A stretch of 64,000 nucleotides of DNA from Hypericum androsaemum (taxonomy: Eukaryota; Streptophyta; Magnoliopsida; Malpighiales; Hypericaceae), in NCBI GenBank assembly GCA_963995505.1, contig OZ023199.1, forward strand, positions 5,079,906 to 5,143,905. The letters run 5' to 3'. Position numbers and translations under genes: made by a program. The notes under the pieces are model-generated. The model saw only the letters and a list, made by a program, of their open reading frames with translations. It did no database searches and was not told where the DNA came from. Within the stretch, counting starts at the first letter, position 1. Each line of letters opens with the position of its first letter. This document shows, in pieces, positions 24,701-36,850 of this stretch.

Positions 24701-27700
24701 CAAACCCTCAATCAATCTGGAAAGAGAACACAATGTACACCACATCTATAATGACTTCAGTACACAGCCATCTACAGTTGAATGGCTTGACCTCAGTACA
24801 AAACCCATCTAACAGTTGAATGGCTTTAACCCATCTCTAAGATCTGCAATCATTGCGTACAAGGAGACAGAAGTGATCCTCATCACAAAAGGCTGCTAAA
24901 ACGAGAAAAGGGCACAAGTCACAATGGATCAAATTAGTGACAATGCATTAGTTTGTATATTGATCTTTGTATTATCCTTGATTCCCATCAGTTTTGGAAA
25001 TATTCAGAAGGTCCACAATCTCAACCATAAATCAGATGGGCAGTGCCTATAATGGACCATAATAGAAGACCAGACGAAGAGCTTATGTTACCTTAAGGAA
25101 TTTATTACAAAATTAGATTCTTTAAGAAACAAATATATGATTAGGAAGCCAAAATCCATGGAATTTCCTGCAGTTAGAAGTGACTACACAGAAAAAGAAG
25201 CAGCTAGAGAGCATGTTCCAGCATCAACAAGTTTGAAGATGATAAAAATTTCTGAAAAATAAATATAACTAGTCAACTAACCTGGGCAAGGCCTGGCTGA
25301 AGAGCACACTGGATCATCAGGCGTCCAATCACATCATGCGCAACAACAGTTTCAATTAGCTCTCCTCCTACAAGTTTCACCAGAGGTTCATTGTCAAGGT
25401 CACTCATCTCTACAACTACATGACCCTTCAAACCCTCTTTAACTCCTGTAAGGCTCAGCACAACCCTCAGAGCACGGGCATCACTCTGGCAACAAATTAC
25501 GAAAATCTCAGAAAACCTTGTTATATATAACTTGGAAAGTTTGATGAGATGATTGAAAAAGAACCTGATCTGCATTTTCATCAGATGCCAAAACAATGAT
25601 TGCACGCGCCTTAGAAACTGAAACCTACAATCATGAAAATGGCACGTAACAATTCAGACCAGAACCATTTATGCACAACAGAAAGGGAAACAAGAGACAG
25701 ACCTTCTTCAAGTCAGCTAAAATAAGAGGACTGCCACTTCTGCAGATAACAGAAGTGCCCATAAAGTCAAATTCTAGCTTTGATATATCCATCTCCATTT
25801 CTTCTTTGTCTCTTTCAGCTAGAACGACAACAACACCACCCCCGATGCTTTTGTTTGCTATTGCCAGCTGCTTCAGAAGTGAACCCTGCAAAAAAGTCTC
25901 TTGTTCTTCAGTAACATGCACATTCTGACTTTTGCTCTGGCTCCAAATGAGAACTAGAACCCTCCGACACATCGCAATGAAATGGTTTTGACGCTATACA
26001 ATATGAGACTGCCAAATGGTACATGACAATGGTGATCTACTAGAGAAAACTGAAAAGATAAGAACCAAGAAACAGTGAACGAACACAATGTGACCTACTA
26101 AAAGCTTTTGCACCCTTTTTGAACCAAGAAACAGTGAAAGAAAAACGAAGATGAATACCAACGGAAGCAGGACCAAGGTTTATGTCCTGCTCAACAATAT
26201 CTAACTCCAATATCAAAGCTTGTGATGTACCTAGGAAGCTAATCTACGTTTAGGCTGGAATATAAGCATTTGAATCATCAATGTAGTGAAGCATATGCAT
26301 GACTATTTTTACCAGTGAATAAGGCCATTGGTACAACACATTACCAGTTTGTCACTCCAACCAAGAATGAGTATGTGGTTCTTCTCAATGACTTCACTTT
26401 TCCCTTTCCTCAGCGAATCAACCTTTTCAGAAATGGCATCAGAGACAAGCCCAAGCATCATAGCAAAAATCAGCATGCCACCTGAGCTTATTGAAACAGA
26501 TACAATCCGTGGACCAGTGCCTTCCCGATCTGCATGGTTTCCTGAATCGGCAACAAATGTCCATGAAAGCCAAAGAGCCTCGGCCAAACTACCACCACTG
26601 ACAGCGTACAATGCCAAGCCACCAAAAGCTATGAGAAAAATGGTTGCAAAGAGGAGTGCAAGCAGCTTTGCATATGGATAAACTGAGAAAAACACGTCCA
26701 CCCTATATGCAATTCTCTTCTTCAAAGGAACCTCCTCCTTGTTTTTCCTTGGTCTTTTCCCCAAACTCTTTATTTGGGGTAAATGATCCAGAGACTTGTA
26801 GAACAAAACTGGAAGTAGCAGTGCGGATATTACAATAAACAAAGCAACAGTTCTATCAGCTCCTTCGAAACTGGAACTGTAATCTCCATGTACCAAAACT
26901 TCGACGCGGTGATTTCCATCAGCACTTTTATCTCTACATCGTATACGAAGGTTAGTATTCTCTTCCTGCATAAAAGGATGGAATCCATGAAACTATATCC
27001 TGGAACTCGATCAAATACAAATATAAAAAAACGACCGCACTTGCACAGATGCTTGGATCCAACATGTTAGAAAAACTAATACAGCATACCTCTAGCTTCC
27101 TGACCTTGTTCTGCATATATATTGAATGACATAATAATATACACAAAATGGCTGAAATCTGCAACAACAGCAAGAAAACAGTCAGCTTCATGTCCAACAA
27201 ACAAATAGCTTGCAATCTCTTTTGATCTGTACTGAAAAATTCATCGCCTCAATTATTTCGGGTTGCATACGGAGGTTCTAACGGCTTTTCAACCGGGAAC
27301 AACTTATGATCAACTAGGCCAGCATTGACTGTTGACAGTGCAGTGTCAAGTTCACGCAAGGATCCATCATTAAAATCATCTCATATCATTTGTAATCAAA
27401 ACTGGAAATGACAAGTTCGTAAAACCGAAAAGAGTACCAAATTGACGAAGGGCAAGAAGCCTCCGCGGGAGCGACGACCGGTCGTCGGAGCTGGCTGGTG
27501 AGAGCCCCCGGCATCACTCCGACTCTCCTTGTCCTTCTTCTCCGTACTGGCCAACACCTTCTTATCCTCCTCCTTCCCCTTCACCCTCCCCCCGTCCTCA
27601 CTACCCCTACTACTACTACTACTGACACTTCTCCTCGGCTTCTCCTCCGCTCCGGATCGCCTCCCGCGGTTGCGCGCCGCGTGCGGGCCCAGGAACGAGG

Positions 27701-27938
27701 GGAACATCCAGTCCCGATCGGAGCCGTCCGCGCTCCCGTCGCTCGGTGTGGACACTCGGAGATCGGAGAACCGGTGGAGGGACGGCGGGGGAAGCGGGGC
27801 TGAGGTGTTGCGAAGGGCGCCGGAGAAGTGAGCGTCGACGGAGACGGAGGTCACGGACTTCTGGAGGACAGGCCGCCGCGGGGGCGGTTGAGAGGGAGGA
27901 GGCGACAGGTCGTCGTCCTTGCTCTTCTTCTCTCCCAT
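21767..27938 (-). CDS. POLLUX: POLLUX-type ion channel (CASTOR/POLLUX/DMI1 family)
   Basis: Nuclear-envelope cation channel needed for perinuclear Ca2+ spiking in root symbiosis in legumes; also kept in non-symbiotic plants. Twelve exons, all at phase 0: 27938-27438, 27158-27090, 26965-26345, 25885-25703, 25624-25565, 25485-25282, 24506-24258, 23547-23449, 23348-23157, 22727-22635, 22434-22168 and 21985-21767. They encode 918 residues (Lotus POLLUX 917). Residues 1-165 are Pro/Ser/basic and disordered, with WMFPSFLG, the POLLUX-side version of a conserved N-terminal motif. Membrane helices lie at about 166-185, 228-246, 290-312 and 345-365. The pore filter ADSGNH is at 329-334. Two RCK/NAD-binding-like regions follow (HILILGWSD near 387 and KILFCGWRRD near 650), and the C-terminus ends DDVFVVISLGG. 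All family blocks are present and unbroken, so the gene looks functional. POLLUX rather than CASTOR is judged from the N-terminus and length. Confidence 0.95.
22754..22785. repeat. 7-bp microsatellite in POLLUX intron 9
   Basis: TGCAGGG repeated about 4.5 times, just upstream of exon 10 (22727) on the gene strand. A length-variable marker candidate. Confidence 0.85.
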
Positions 27939-29384
27939 CTCCTCCGTGGGAGTTGGATCACTAGCAGTATTCTAGAGTACGACGTCGTCGGATAAGCCTT
28001 TTAAGGTCGGTTGTCTTTTAGCAGCTTTCTTGGCGCTAGCTGATTGCGAGGGGGGCGAATCTGGGCCGTTGAGAAGTAATACCAAGTGGGTTAGGCGGGG
28101 TCCACTTGTTTGACTTGCACGAGATTTAGAGGGTACATTTTTTTGAAGGAAGATTTAGAGGTAAATTTAAAGGAAGAAAAAAAAAACCGCCATCGACTAT
28201 TGGTTATTATTTTCGGTTACTTTGTAATTCAACTGAGACAGGGTAACGCGAATTAGAGGATTAACATTACTATCAATGTTTGTAAAATCGAATAAGAAGG
28301 TGTTCCAGAAATCTTTAATTTTTTGGTTTATCTGGTCCATTCGCTCAGGTCATCGGTTGTACCGAAATTTTTTTCTTTATACTAATAATTATTAAATAAG
28401 GTAAAATAAATAAAAAATACAAAATAAGTTCAAATGTTTACCAACTTTGGTATACAAAAGTCTTCAAACAGTAATTTAACAAGTTAAAAAATAATGAATA
28501 TGATGATACAATTTTTTTGTTTGACATATTAGTTAAATATGATTGACTTAGTTGACATATTATCAAGAATGAATAAAAAGATAAGTTTATGTAATGGATA
28601 GGTCCGTGACTTATCTTGACTTAGTTGACACATTGTCGAATATGCTTGACTTTTTTTAAAAAGATAAGTTTATTAGTCAAATATGCTTGACTTAGCTTGA
28701 CTTAGATCACACATTGTCGAACCGTTCTTCGTTTTTTTAGTAAAAAATCGACCAGGGATAGAAAACGTCACCAGCTAATGACTGCAACTAAATTTTCTAT
28801 TTTTTTAGAGAGAAATTTTTTTAGATTGTTGTTGTTAGAATTTCCTTTTACCAATTCTCTAACTCCATGTGAAGTTCATGGCTTTTGTAGAATAAATTTT
28901 AATCCAACTCTCTAAAATAAGTTTGGTAATGAGCTAAGTCGTGACTTCAAACGTTTTGCGCCTATTCTCGTGATTAGTCAAACTGATATTTTTTACAAGT
29001 AAATTATATTTATAAATTTTTTTTGTCATAATAGCAAGTAATTACAATTACTATTGTTACATCATTAGTGCTCATGGACACATATCTCCTAAAATAACCT
29101 ATGAAAATATGCAATTAAAGACATAAATATGCACTAAGTTAGGTAAATTCTGGGTCCCAAATTCACAAGTATTCGCCTATTACAATTCGCCTAATCGCTA
29201 GTTAATCTCTTCTCGGATACCTCCTCATATTCTAGTCAAATGCATCTCCCTCCCACAAAACAAACAATTTTCCACAATACTCCTTGCTTCCATGGTTGGA
29301 TCGCATGGCCCATCAATAGAGGTCCTATAAGACCCTGTGTGAGATTCTCCTTTGCAGGCCAAGAAATTACCCGAGTCGCATCGC
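27939..29384. other. Spacer upstream of POLLUX gene
   Basis: The first few hundred bases must hold the POLLUX promoter; no clear TATA box seen. From 28420 to 28720 diverged direct repeats recur around TTGACTTAGTTGACA and AAAAAGATAAGTTTAT. No gene is supported. Confidence 0.5.
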
Positions 29385-29862
29385 ACGAAGCTTCAACGAC
29401 ATAAATGAGCTATGACTCCCCATTTACCCTGACCCTTTTGCACTCCTCGATTAAGGACATGGTTTTTGTGGACACTAGGATTGTTGCGACTAGCTTCCTT
29501 TTCCCAATTAGTGTTCCACTTGTTGTTGTTGTGATAATGCTCTGGTAATCCTCCTTTTCATAAAATCTCACGAATCCGAAATGCGTTCTCTTTTTGGAAA
29601 ACTTTGCACGTACGAATGCATCCCGAACGGTGTCATTCGACGAGAAAAAAGCTCATTTTTCTTCCACTGTGGAAGGAGATTGTCGATGAAAATAGTCATT
29701 GTTGTGCCATCGCGCGCCTGGTTCCACCGCCACCCCGCCCTTCCCCCGATGGAAGGGGAGTTACTGGCGTCGGAACCTATTTGTTGTTTTAGAAGGAGAC
29801 GTTTTGGGAGAGTTTTAGAGAGATTAGAAGACCACCACATGTTCATGCAGATTGACACTTAA
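29385..29862 (-). pseudogene. Decayed RRM-bearing retroelement gene fragment
   Basis: On the minus strand a frame starting near 29858 carries an RNP2-like strand (MTIFIDNLL, about 29699-29673) after the sequence ARDGTT, then WKKNELF. Around 29590 the frame shifts by one base. The next frame continues as THFGFVRFYEKED, a good RNP1 motif, and runs about 55 codons to a stop. RNP2 and RNP1 spacing fits one RRM domain. Plant LINE-type elements and related retro-genes carry this pattern (RARDG-T-TIFVDNLP then GFVRF). The frameshift and lack of a full gene make it a remnant. I infer the LINE ORF1 link; the RRM itself is visible. Confidence 0.6.
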
Positions 29863-30225
29863 TAAGGTTGCTAATTTTGTAGATAGAAAAAATAGCTCTC
29901 GTTATGTTTTCACTAGTTATGCAACAATAAAAAACTTCGCAAACTCCTTGTACTATAAATTCTCGTGAAAAATAACTTTTTGCCATTACATAAGCCATAT
30001 GAACCACTTTTATTTTTGAAGCTGTAAATAATATTGATCACACCATAGATACAAAGTACACCGAGGACCAAGCAGCTGCACATGAGAAGCAACTGAGGCT
30101 TGTAAACAAGAAACTCTCGTCCAACCCACATACGGTTAAACAAAGAGAAAAACTCTGAAGGAATTTTCTCATACGAAATTGGGAAAACAAATCGATCTCA
30201 AACATGTAACGAATGTTATTGGAAA

Positions 30226-33200
30226 TTATCTCTCTCTCAACACATCTTCTTGATCTCCCATTTCAGAGCGACAATATGGGTATTTGCTTGTTATCCTATA
30301 AGAACATGATCATATAAAACAACCATTTTATTATTTCCTTCACTGGAACTAAACGCAAAGGCGCAAATCAAAATGGACTTATTTATGCTATATTTATTTT
30401 AGCAAAATTTTGGCATAAAAAATGTTGATTATTTAGTATTTGGTATTTTTATTAAGGGGTAAAGATAATTTAGTACCTTATGTTAAATTGAAACTTTGTA
30501 CCATATGTTATGAAAATACTCACTTTAGTATCCCTTGTTATTTTTCAAACACACTTAAGGATCCTCTAGACAAAAAGGTTATTTTTATAATTTTAAAACA
30601 TCGTTTATTTGTGCAATGTTGGCAAACCGAAGGTCATGTCATCATTGTCATATTAACAAAAGTCAAAGTTCATACAAGAAGAATGTCTTAAATATCTTTT
30701 AAAACTAATACATGGTACTAAGATGAGTATTTTTATAACACATGGTACAAAATATTTATTTCATATAATAACAGTATTAAATTTGTTAAACACAGTGTTG
30801 GAGATGTCGAGATATACATTTTGAGAAGTTTTACAGAAAATATATAATTATTTATCAAAATTTTATATCTAAACAATAATGAAGTAAATATTAACCAAAT
30901 AGTGAAATGTTGCAGGAGTGGAGAGGTACCTGAAACGACGTTTGGCAAGAAAATGCTGGAGGGATAGCTTCCTTGCTATTGGAAGATCTGTCGCAGGGAG
31001 AAATTCTAGTCAAGCATAACCTATTTAGTAATACTATGAGATGGAATTAACTTGAGAGGTTTTTGGGTGTTTTGTATCTCTACTCTTTTTCTTTTTTATA
31101 TATTTCTATTTTTATTTTAAAAAAGTAGCATATCTTTTATTTTATCAGGTGCAGATTACATGAAATGTCACCAGACTTGTTTTGTTACAATAATAAATGC
31201 TTTTTGATAAGTAAATTTTTTATTGAAAATATATTTACAAATACAACATGAAATATTATATATACTTAATCATGTTGCGAGATACTCATCCTATTACCCA
31301 TGCTTAATTTGTGGTACATGTTACGGGAAACATCATTTGATATTGAATTTACAAAGTCAAAATTTATTATCTAAGTGGCCAATACTTTTGGTATAAATCT
31401 TGTATATATTTGGAACAATTAATGCTTTTCTACTAATAAATTTTTTTTATTTCGTGTATTTAAAAAAAAAGATAAATTCCACATGGTATCAACGACAAAG
31501 ATGTTTATAAGATTGATCGAAATAAAATTATTATTATTATTTTCAGAAGAATGTACCTGCTTCTAACTTGCACATTGATGCTAGATTGGCTCGGCCCAGT
31601 GGCTTCTTCAATTCAATCTTGGGCATTTCGAAGGCCATAGGTTTTGACAAAGAACTCTCACCAGCAAGTAGCATTATGGCATGAGCCTATACATAGATAT
31701 GCTTTTTTAAGTCAATAAACAATTTACTTTCTTAACAAAATGTGAGGATAATCTTCACTAATCATATTATAGACTACTGACCATAAATCTAGGAATTAAA
31801 TCTTAGTAATAGATTATTAAGATTGTCAACAGAAAATTTAGATTTCATTAAAAATCAAAATGAACAGATTATCTTAGAGGTTAAGAAATTAGGAAAACAA
31901 ATTCCAGAAAAAGAAGAAATTAGACAACTAAGCATACAGTTAAATAACGCCAAACCTAAAAAGATAGAAGTAGAATAAAAAAGAATTCTAGAAGATTTAG
32001 ATAAAAAAGTTAAAGAATTTGATATAAGAATAGCCAATTTCAAGCATCTGTTAGAAGAAATTAAAACAATAGTGCACGGATAAGCTGGAAAACACTAAAG
32101 ACTATTTACAGGCTTTGGAAGACGCCCTAAGATATAAAGCAGAAAGTAACGAAGAGCCCATTACAGGATTTACCAAATATACAGGAACAAGTAGACCAGA
32201 TAAAACTTATCCTAGTTTATTTAACTTTTTAATAAGTTTAAATCTGCAATTAATAGAAAAATTGCAATCATCCTATATATATATATACACTAAAACAAGA
32301 ACAAGCATGATTGCATAAGTGTATATATATATATATATATATACTTATGCAATCATCCTAAAGTAATGTAGGATACTTCTTATTCTAATACTTTGAACCT
32401 AATTTCATTAGTAAGAATTGATTTTTTGAAGTGTTATATACTCTACTATTTTTTTAACAAACGTCGCATTAATCTAATAAACACAAAAATCTAATTAGTG
32501 TAACTCACATTTTAATTAACTCAAATTTATATATTTGATCAACTTAATTGTTATATTAATTAGTCCCCTATTTAATTAACATGTTTGACCAAACTCAACA
32601 AATACCTTTATGTTAGGTCAATTTTGGATTAAAAATTCAATTCTCCATAAAACCTTGCTAAGATCTTAACATATCTTTTAATTCACCTCAAAGAGCCTCA
32701 ACTAAAATACTATCTAGGTCAGTTAGCATGTCTGGTGAACCTTACATTTATTCTGGTCTTTCCGAGTACATTGAGCAATGTCGAACCCAATTTAAAACAA
32801 TCTAAAAGTGAATCTAATTAAACTCTTAAACTTGAAACGTCTGTAAAGTAATTCAACTAATCTTTTAAATGTCAAAGTACTCCTTATTTGAGTTCAATTC
32901 AACATCTCGGGCGGAAAAAATCATAAGAATTATGTAGCCTAAATTGGTAAATAATCCAATTAGCGGCATATGATTAAGCTGTCTTGCTTGTATCATGAAG
33001 CAATTTAAATCCATACGTTTTATTTTTCTGCCTATTTTTCGAGCAAAAAAGGCAAAACGAATTGTTGAAATTTTTTGTACCTTGTCAACAGGTACATTAT
33101 CGTACACGTTAATGGTTCCTGCGTAGAAGATAGTGAGCTGTGCTGCTGCGATTTTGGTTTCGCCCAAAGATTTTGTGTGATGATCCCTGTCAAAGATTAA

Positions 33201-33910
33201 AGAAATCCAGTCATCGACATGAGTTTAAACGTGGACCATATTTGTAATAACTCGAATTTAAATTAGTTATTAGTTTATCCTCTAGTTACTCATGTCTCAA
33301 ACTTGAACATTTAGAATTCCAATACTAACCCCTTAAGAAATACTCTAGTTAATTACTGATTTTTTAAACAACACATACATAGTCAAACATTAAAGAAATC
33401 CAATGAAGAAAGTCATAAAAATGAGTTTAAATGTGGATCAATATCATTTAGTATCTAAATAACATTTCTATCGAATTCGCAAGAATTCGAATCTAAATTA
33501 TTTATTAAATCTGAGATGTTGTCGCATCGTTCACAGAATTTGTATGATATAAAGCTCCCAAAAAAATCTTACCCGATGCCTGGGAACAGTTCCTGTTCAA
33601 GACGTGATGGTCTTCGTAGCATATTATAGCCAAATTTCGAAACGGGTAAAGGACGAGACCTCGCCCTTAGAGCCAGAGATTCTTCCATGGTCGAGTTGTT
33701 ACCGCCATGAATTGACTTGGAGAAGAGATATTTCTTGAACATCCCGACCGTGTGAGACATGTTATCTACGTCAACGTTGTTGTTTGATCTCGAACCCGGC
33801 CGTAGGTGGCGGTCGGCGCCGGCGGCGGGAGACCCATCCTCCTCATGACATGCTTCTTGGTCTTCCATGTCGACGAAGTCTTTCCCTGTAAGATTGCCGT
33901 CGCCGGACAT
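30226..33910 (-). CDS. JAZ/TIFY jasmonate-signalling repressor
   Basis: JAZ proteins repress MYC-type transcription factors and are destroyed through COI1 when jasmonoyl-isoleucine is present. Exons 33910-33573, 33186-33081, 31686-31557, 31005-30930 and 30295-30226 join in phase and give 239 residues. The ZIM/TIFY domain is split over exons 2 and 3 (QLTIFYAGTINVYD at 129-142, then AIMLLAGE); it normally binds NINJA. The Jas motif is DLPIARK (198-204), SLQHFLAKR (206-214), then the X5-PY part (KYPY, 221-224) on its own last exon. That separate exon is the conserved Jas intron layout. The degron reads LPIARK rather than the usual LPIARR. The N-terminal 112 residues match no JAZ subgroup that I can name. 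The start at 33910 is preferred over an in-frame ATG at 34006, which would add an unusual hydrophobic leader. Intron 2 (33080-31687) holds inserted sequence. Confidence 0.88.
31818..32276 (+). mobile_element. Possible endogenous caulimovirid (tungro/badna-like) fragment in JAZ intron 2
   Basis: Opposite to the JAZ gene, two neighbouring plus-strand frames look like decayed protein sequence. The first (31818-32083) is a Lys/Glu/Ile-rich coiled coil broken by an in-frame stop. The second (about 32092-32276) reads YLQALEDALRYKAE, then EPITGFTKYTG and a Leu-rich helix. It resembles the small first ORF product of badnavirus/tungrovirus-like pararetroviruses as I remember it. The fragment ends in a TA-dinucleotide tract, and rice tungro-like endogenous copies are reported at AT-repeat sites. 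No reverse transcriptase or movement-protein region is present, so it is a dead fragment. Family assignment is uncertain; a retrotransposon gag remnant is the alternative. Confidence 0.38.
32307..32356. repeat. Palindrome with (TA)n centre
   Basis: Arms ATGATTGCATAAGT (32307-32320) and ACTTATGCAATCAT (32343-32356) are perfect reverse complements around a self-complementary TA run, so the whole 50 bp can fold on itself. A direct copy of TGCAATCATCCTA also occurs at 32263-32275 and 32348-32360, beside a second TA run (32275-32287). Sits in JAZ intron 2 next to the virus-like fragment. Confidence 0.9.
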
Positions 33911-35280
33911 CTTGAAGAAATTATGGGTTAGCCGACAAGATCGATCGATGACCAATATGTAATTAAGAATAAAAGTTAAGAGATTTGACATAATAGTACT
34001 AGGCATATGAAAATTTGTAGTAGGAATTGATTCAACCTGGAAATTGTACCTTTACAAAAAAATCATAAAATATGATAATTTACACGAATTTCGATATGAA
34101 AATGGACACGATATAGAGATCGTGTGACCAACAATAATCCACAAATCAACTCGTTTTATATCATACTAAAATTTTACATTTAATTCAAAATTTAAGTGTG
34201 ATTGGTGAAGTTTCTATGCCTAACTAGCGATATCGTAAATCTCAAGAAACGATAGATACAAGAAGCAAAGATATAGAGAATGGGACATTTATATGTACCT
34301 TGATTAATTAGCCCACTCGAACACCACCTAAACGCCTCAGTTTCCAGAGAATTTATTATTTTCTGACTAATGGGTGTGAGATGAGAACATTTATATGTGG
34401 AGAGACCGAACATCGAAGTTAACGCCATTTTTGGACAGGCTTCACTCAGTTCCACAAAAGTCGCATGGGTATCTCCCCGGGAAGACTTATTTTTATGTTA
34501 GAATGAGACGGGCTTTTTAAATAGAAGTATATTTTCTGACTAAGATACTAATAAGCTTATGTGTTTTGACACGTTGATCTTATTTGTATCAGTGGATCTT
34601 GATTTTGTCTACATCCAGTCTCCACTGTTAAGTCCGCCCTTGATAATGTAACCATGTTAGTAACTTGTAATATCGCGAGAAACTATATAACTACTATGAG
34701 ATTTAAAACTCAATTAAATTTTTTCTAGTTAAAATTAGTTAGAGATCCGGACAATCGTAGATGAGGTCGTGGGCAAGCACGGTTGGTGGAGGAGGTCCAG
34801 ATGGTGGAAAGAGGAGGTTGAAAATAAACACGAAATCATGAAGGAAAATTTTTCGACAATCTAACATTTACATATTTTAATAATTACATGCAAAATATGA
34901 TCAATTTTAGTATTGTATCAATCTACCACGCCATTGTCTGCCTATCTCAGTCACTTACAACTGGTTCACCACGCAAACAGCGAAATGATGTTGTTTTGCA
35001 ACATATGTCCGAGCTGTTCGAGCCCTCTAAATAAAAATATTCGAAAAAATTAGCTCGTTATATGCATTTTAAAATACAAGGTAGTAGATACTAAAGTGAA
35101 AATAGTCATAGCACAAAGTACTAAAATATACTTTTTCCTAAACGAAATTGAGGATATGTTTTGAACATTGGAATTTTAAACCCGGAAAGAGTTGGGAGTG
35201 ATTAATAGGAAAAATCGCAAGGGGCCAAACAACGCACTGAATTTGTTTAGGACCAACAGGTACATTTCACCCAACTACGA
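33911..35280. other. Spacer upstream of JAZ gene
   Basis: No gene supported. The JAZ promoter should lie at the left end; a clear TATA box was not picked out. A short minus-strand frame at 34192-34455 has no family likeness. Confidence 0.45.
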
Positions 35281-36850
35281 AGATTAAATCGCATTTTATT
35301 TAATAAAATAAAGATCATTTACCCCTTTTACTTGTAAAAAAAAATTAGAATCTAGTACTTAAAATTGGTTCGGATAACACCATGTACTTTAGAAAATGGG
35401 TCAATTAAAATCCTAAGACCAACGTTTTGATACGTTACCAACCACGTCACGTACATGTCAACATAAAATTTTAATATAAAATAATTTAATACTAATAAAT
35501 ATGATATAACATTTTTTATAAAAATCTCATTTTCTCTCTCCTCGTGTGTCTCTCCAATACACTCCCTACCGCTCCACCAAACTCATCCAAAATACCATCT
35601 TCAACCTCCATTTTCCACCATTTCTAGAAGGCCCCCAGGCCCCACCTGCACCTTTTCCTTGCCTCGACCACAACCTCACCCGGAGGTAACCAATAATAAA
35701 GGCTTTTTATTTCTTTTATGAACAATTTTTACATTGTTTTCGAAGATGCAGTTTGACCGGCAGTCTGACCGATCGAACCAAAAATCAGAGCCTTGGATGG
35801 GTCAAAAAACCATGTACGTACGCTTACCTAACAAACCAGATGATTTCTGATCAGACCAGGCAGTTGGCTCAGATCTTTGACCCGAAAAAATTTGGTTCGT
35901 TAGGTTTGACCAAAAATTTAACCAAAAAATCTGGAATTCACCCAATCCAACCCAAAAAAATTAAAAAAAAAATCAAATTACATACTCAATTTTTCCAAAT
36001 CAATACAAAATAAACTAAATTAACAAAGATAATTATACCAAATATGAAATAAATTGACCAACATATCGAGAATATTTATTTTTAAACTTATTATTCACTA
36101 AATACATATAAAAATATATAAAAATCACTGGTCGAACTGCCTAGTCAGACCAGTTGACCCAGAGGTCGGACCAAAATCTGAGTCGCACTCTAGGTCGTTT
36201 TTAAAAATAATAATTTTATATATATTTCAGTTTTGTGTGTAAGTTTAGTACTTTTTACATAAAATCGGTTTTACTTCCGCAAGAAAAATATCTTTTTTAT
36301 TTGAAAAAGATAAATATTTTACGACCAAATAATGAAAAACACTTGCCAACAATGTTGTGAAATACCACTCAACGGAAAATTATTTATTTTTTATAAAACA
36401 AACAGAACCCAAATTTTTGAAGGTAAATCTAAGAAATAAATAAATCAAATCCATCACTTTAATTTAATCAAAGATTAAAGATAGTAAGACAAGAAAAGTC
36501 AGTTAACCATTGTAGAAATGTGGAGAATGTTGAAGATGGTGTTTTGGATGAACTTGGTGGGGCGGTAGGGAATTATTTTCAATTTTTATAGAAAATGTTA
36601 TATCATATTTATTGGTATTAAATTATTTTATATTAAGACTTTATGATGACATGTATGTCACGTGGTTAGTGACGTGTCAAAAAATTGGTCTTAGAGTTTT
36701 AATTAATCTATTTTATATAGTATAAGTTATTCGAACCAATTTTAAAAATAAAATTCTAATTGCTCTTTTTATACGAGTGTAAGGAGTTAAATGACCTTTA
36801 TTCCTTAATAAATTTTCATTTGACCTATTAAAAAGAGGAGCCGACAGTCA
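35281..36850. repeat. Large imperfect inverted repeat (foldback-like element)
   Basis: The left arm (about 35281-35625) and right arm (about 36505-36850) are diverged reverse complements over roughly 345 bp. Example: 35588 onward reads CCAAAATACCATCTTCAAC, and the right arm in reverse complement reads CCAAAACACCATCTTCAAC. Order is kept along the whole arm, including AATATGATATAACATTTT and ACCACGTCACGTACATGTC. The 880-bp centre holds a second repeat family: two patches rich in GACCGGCAGTCTGACCGATC-like and GACCAGTTGACCCAGAGGTC sequence (35755-35950 and 36125-36195). No transposase frame. Long arms suit a Mutator-like or foldback element, but terminal duplications were not found. Confidence 0.75.

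Noticed and set aside
27498..27964. Three plus-strand frames of 72-101 codons
   Set aside because: Antisense shadows of the GC-rich first exon of the POLLUX-like gene.
35753..36013. 86-codon plus-strand frame
   Set aside because: Lies in a repeat family inside the inverted repeat; low complexity Lys-rich end.
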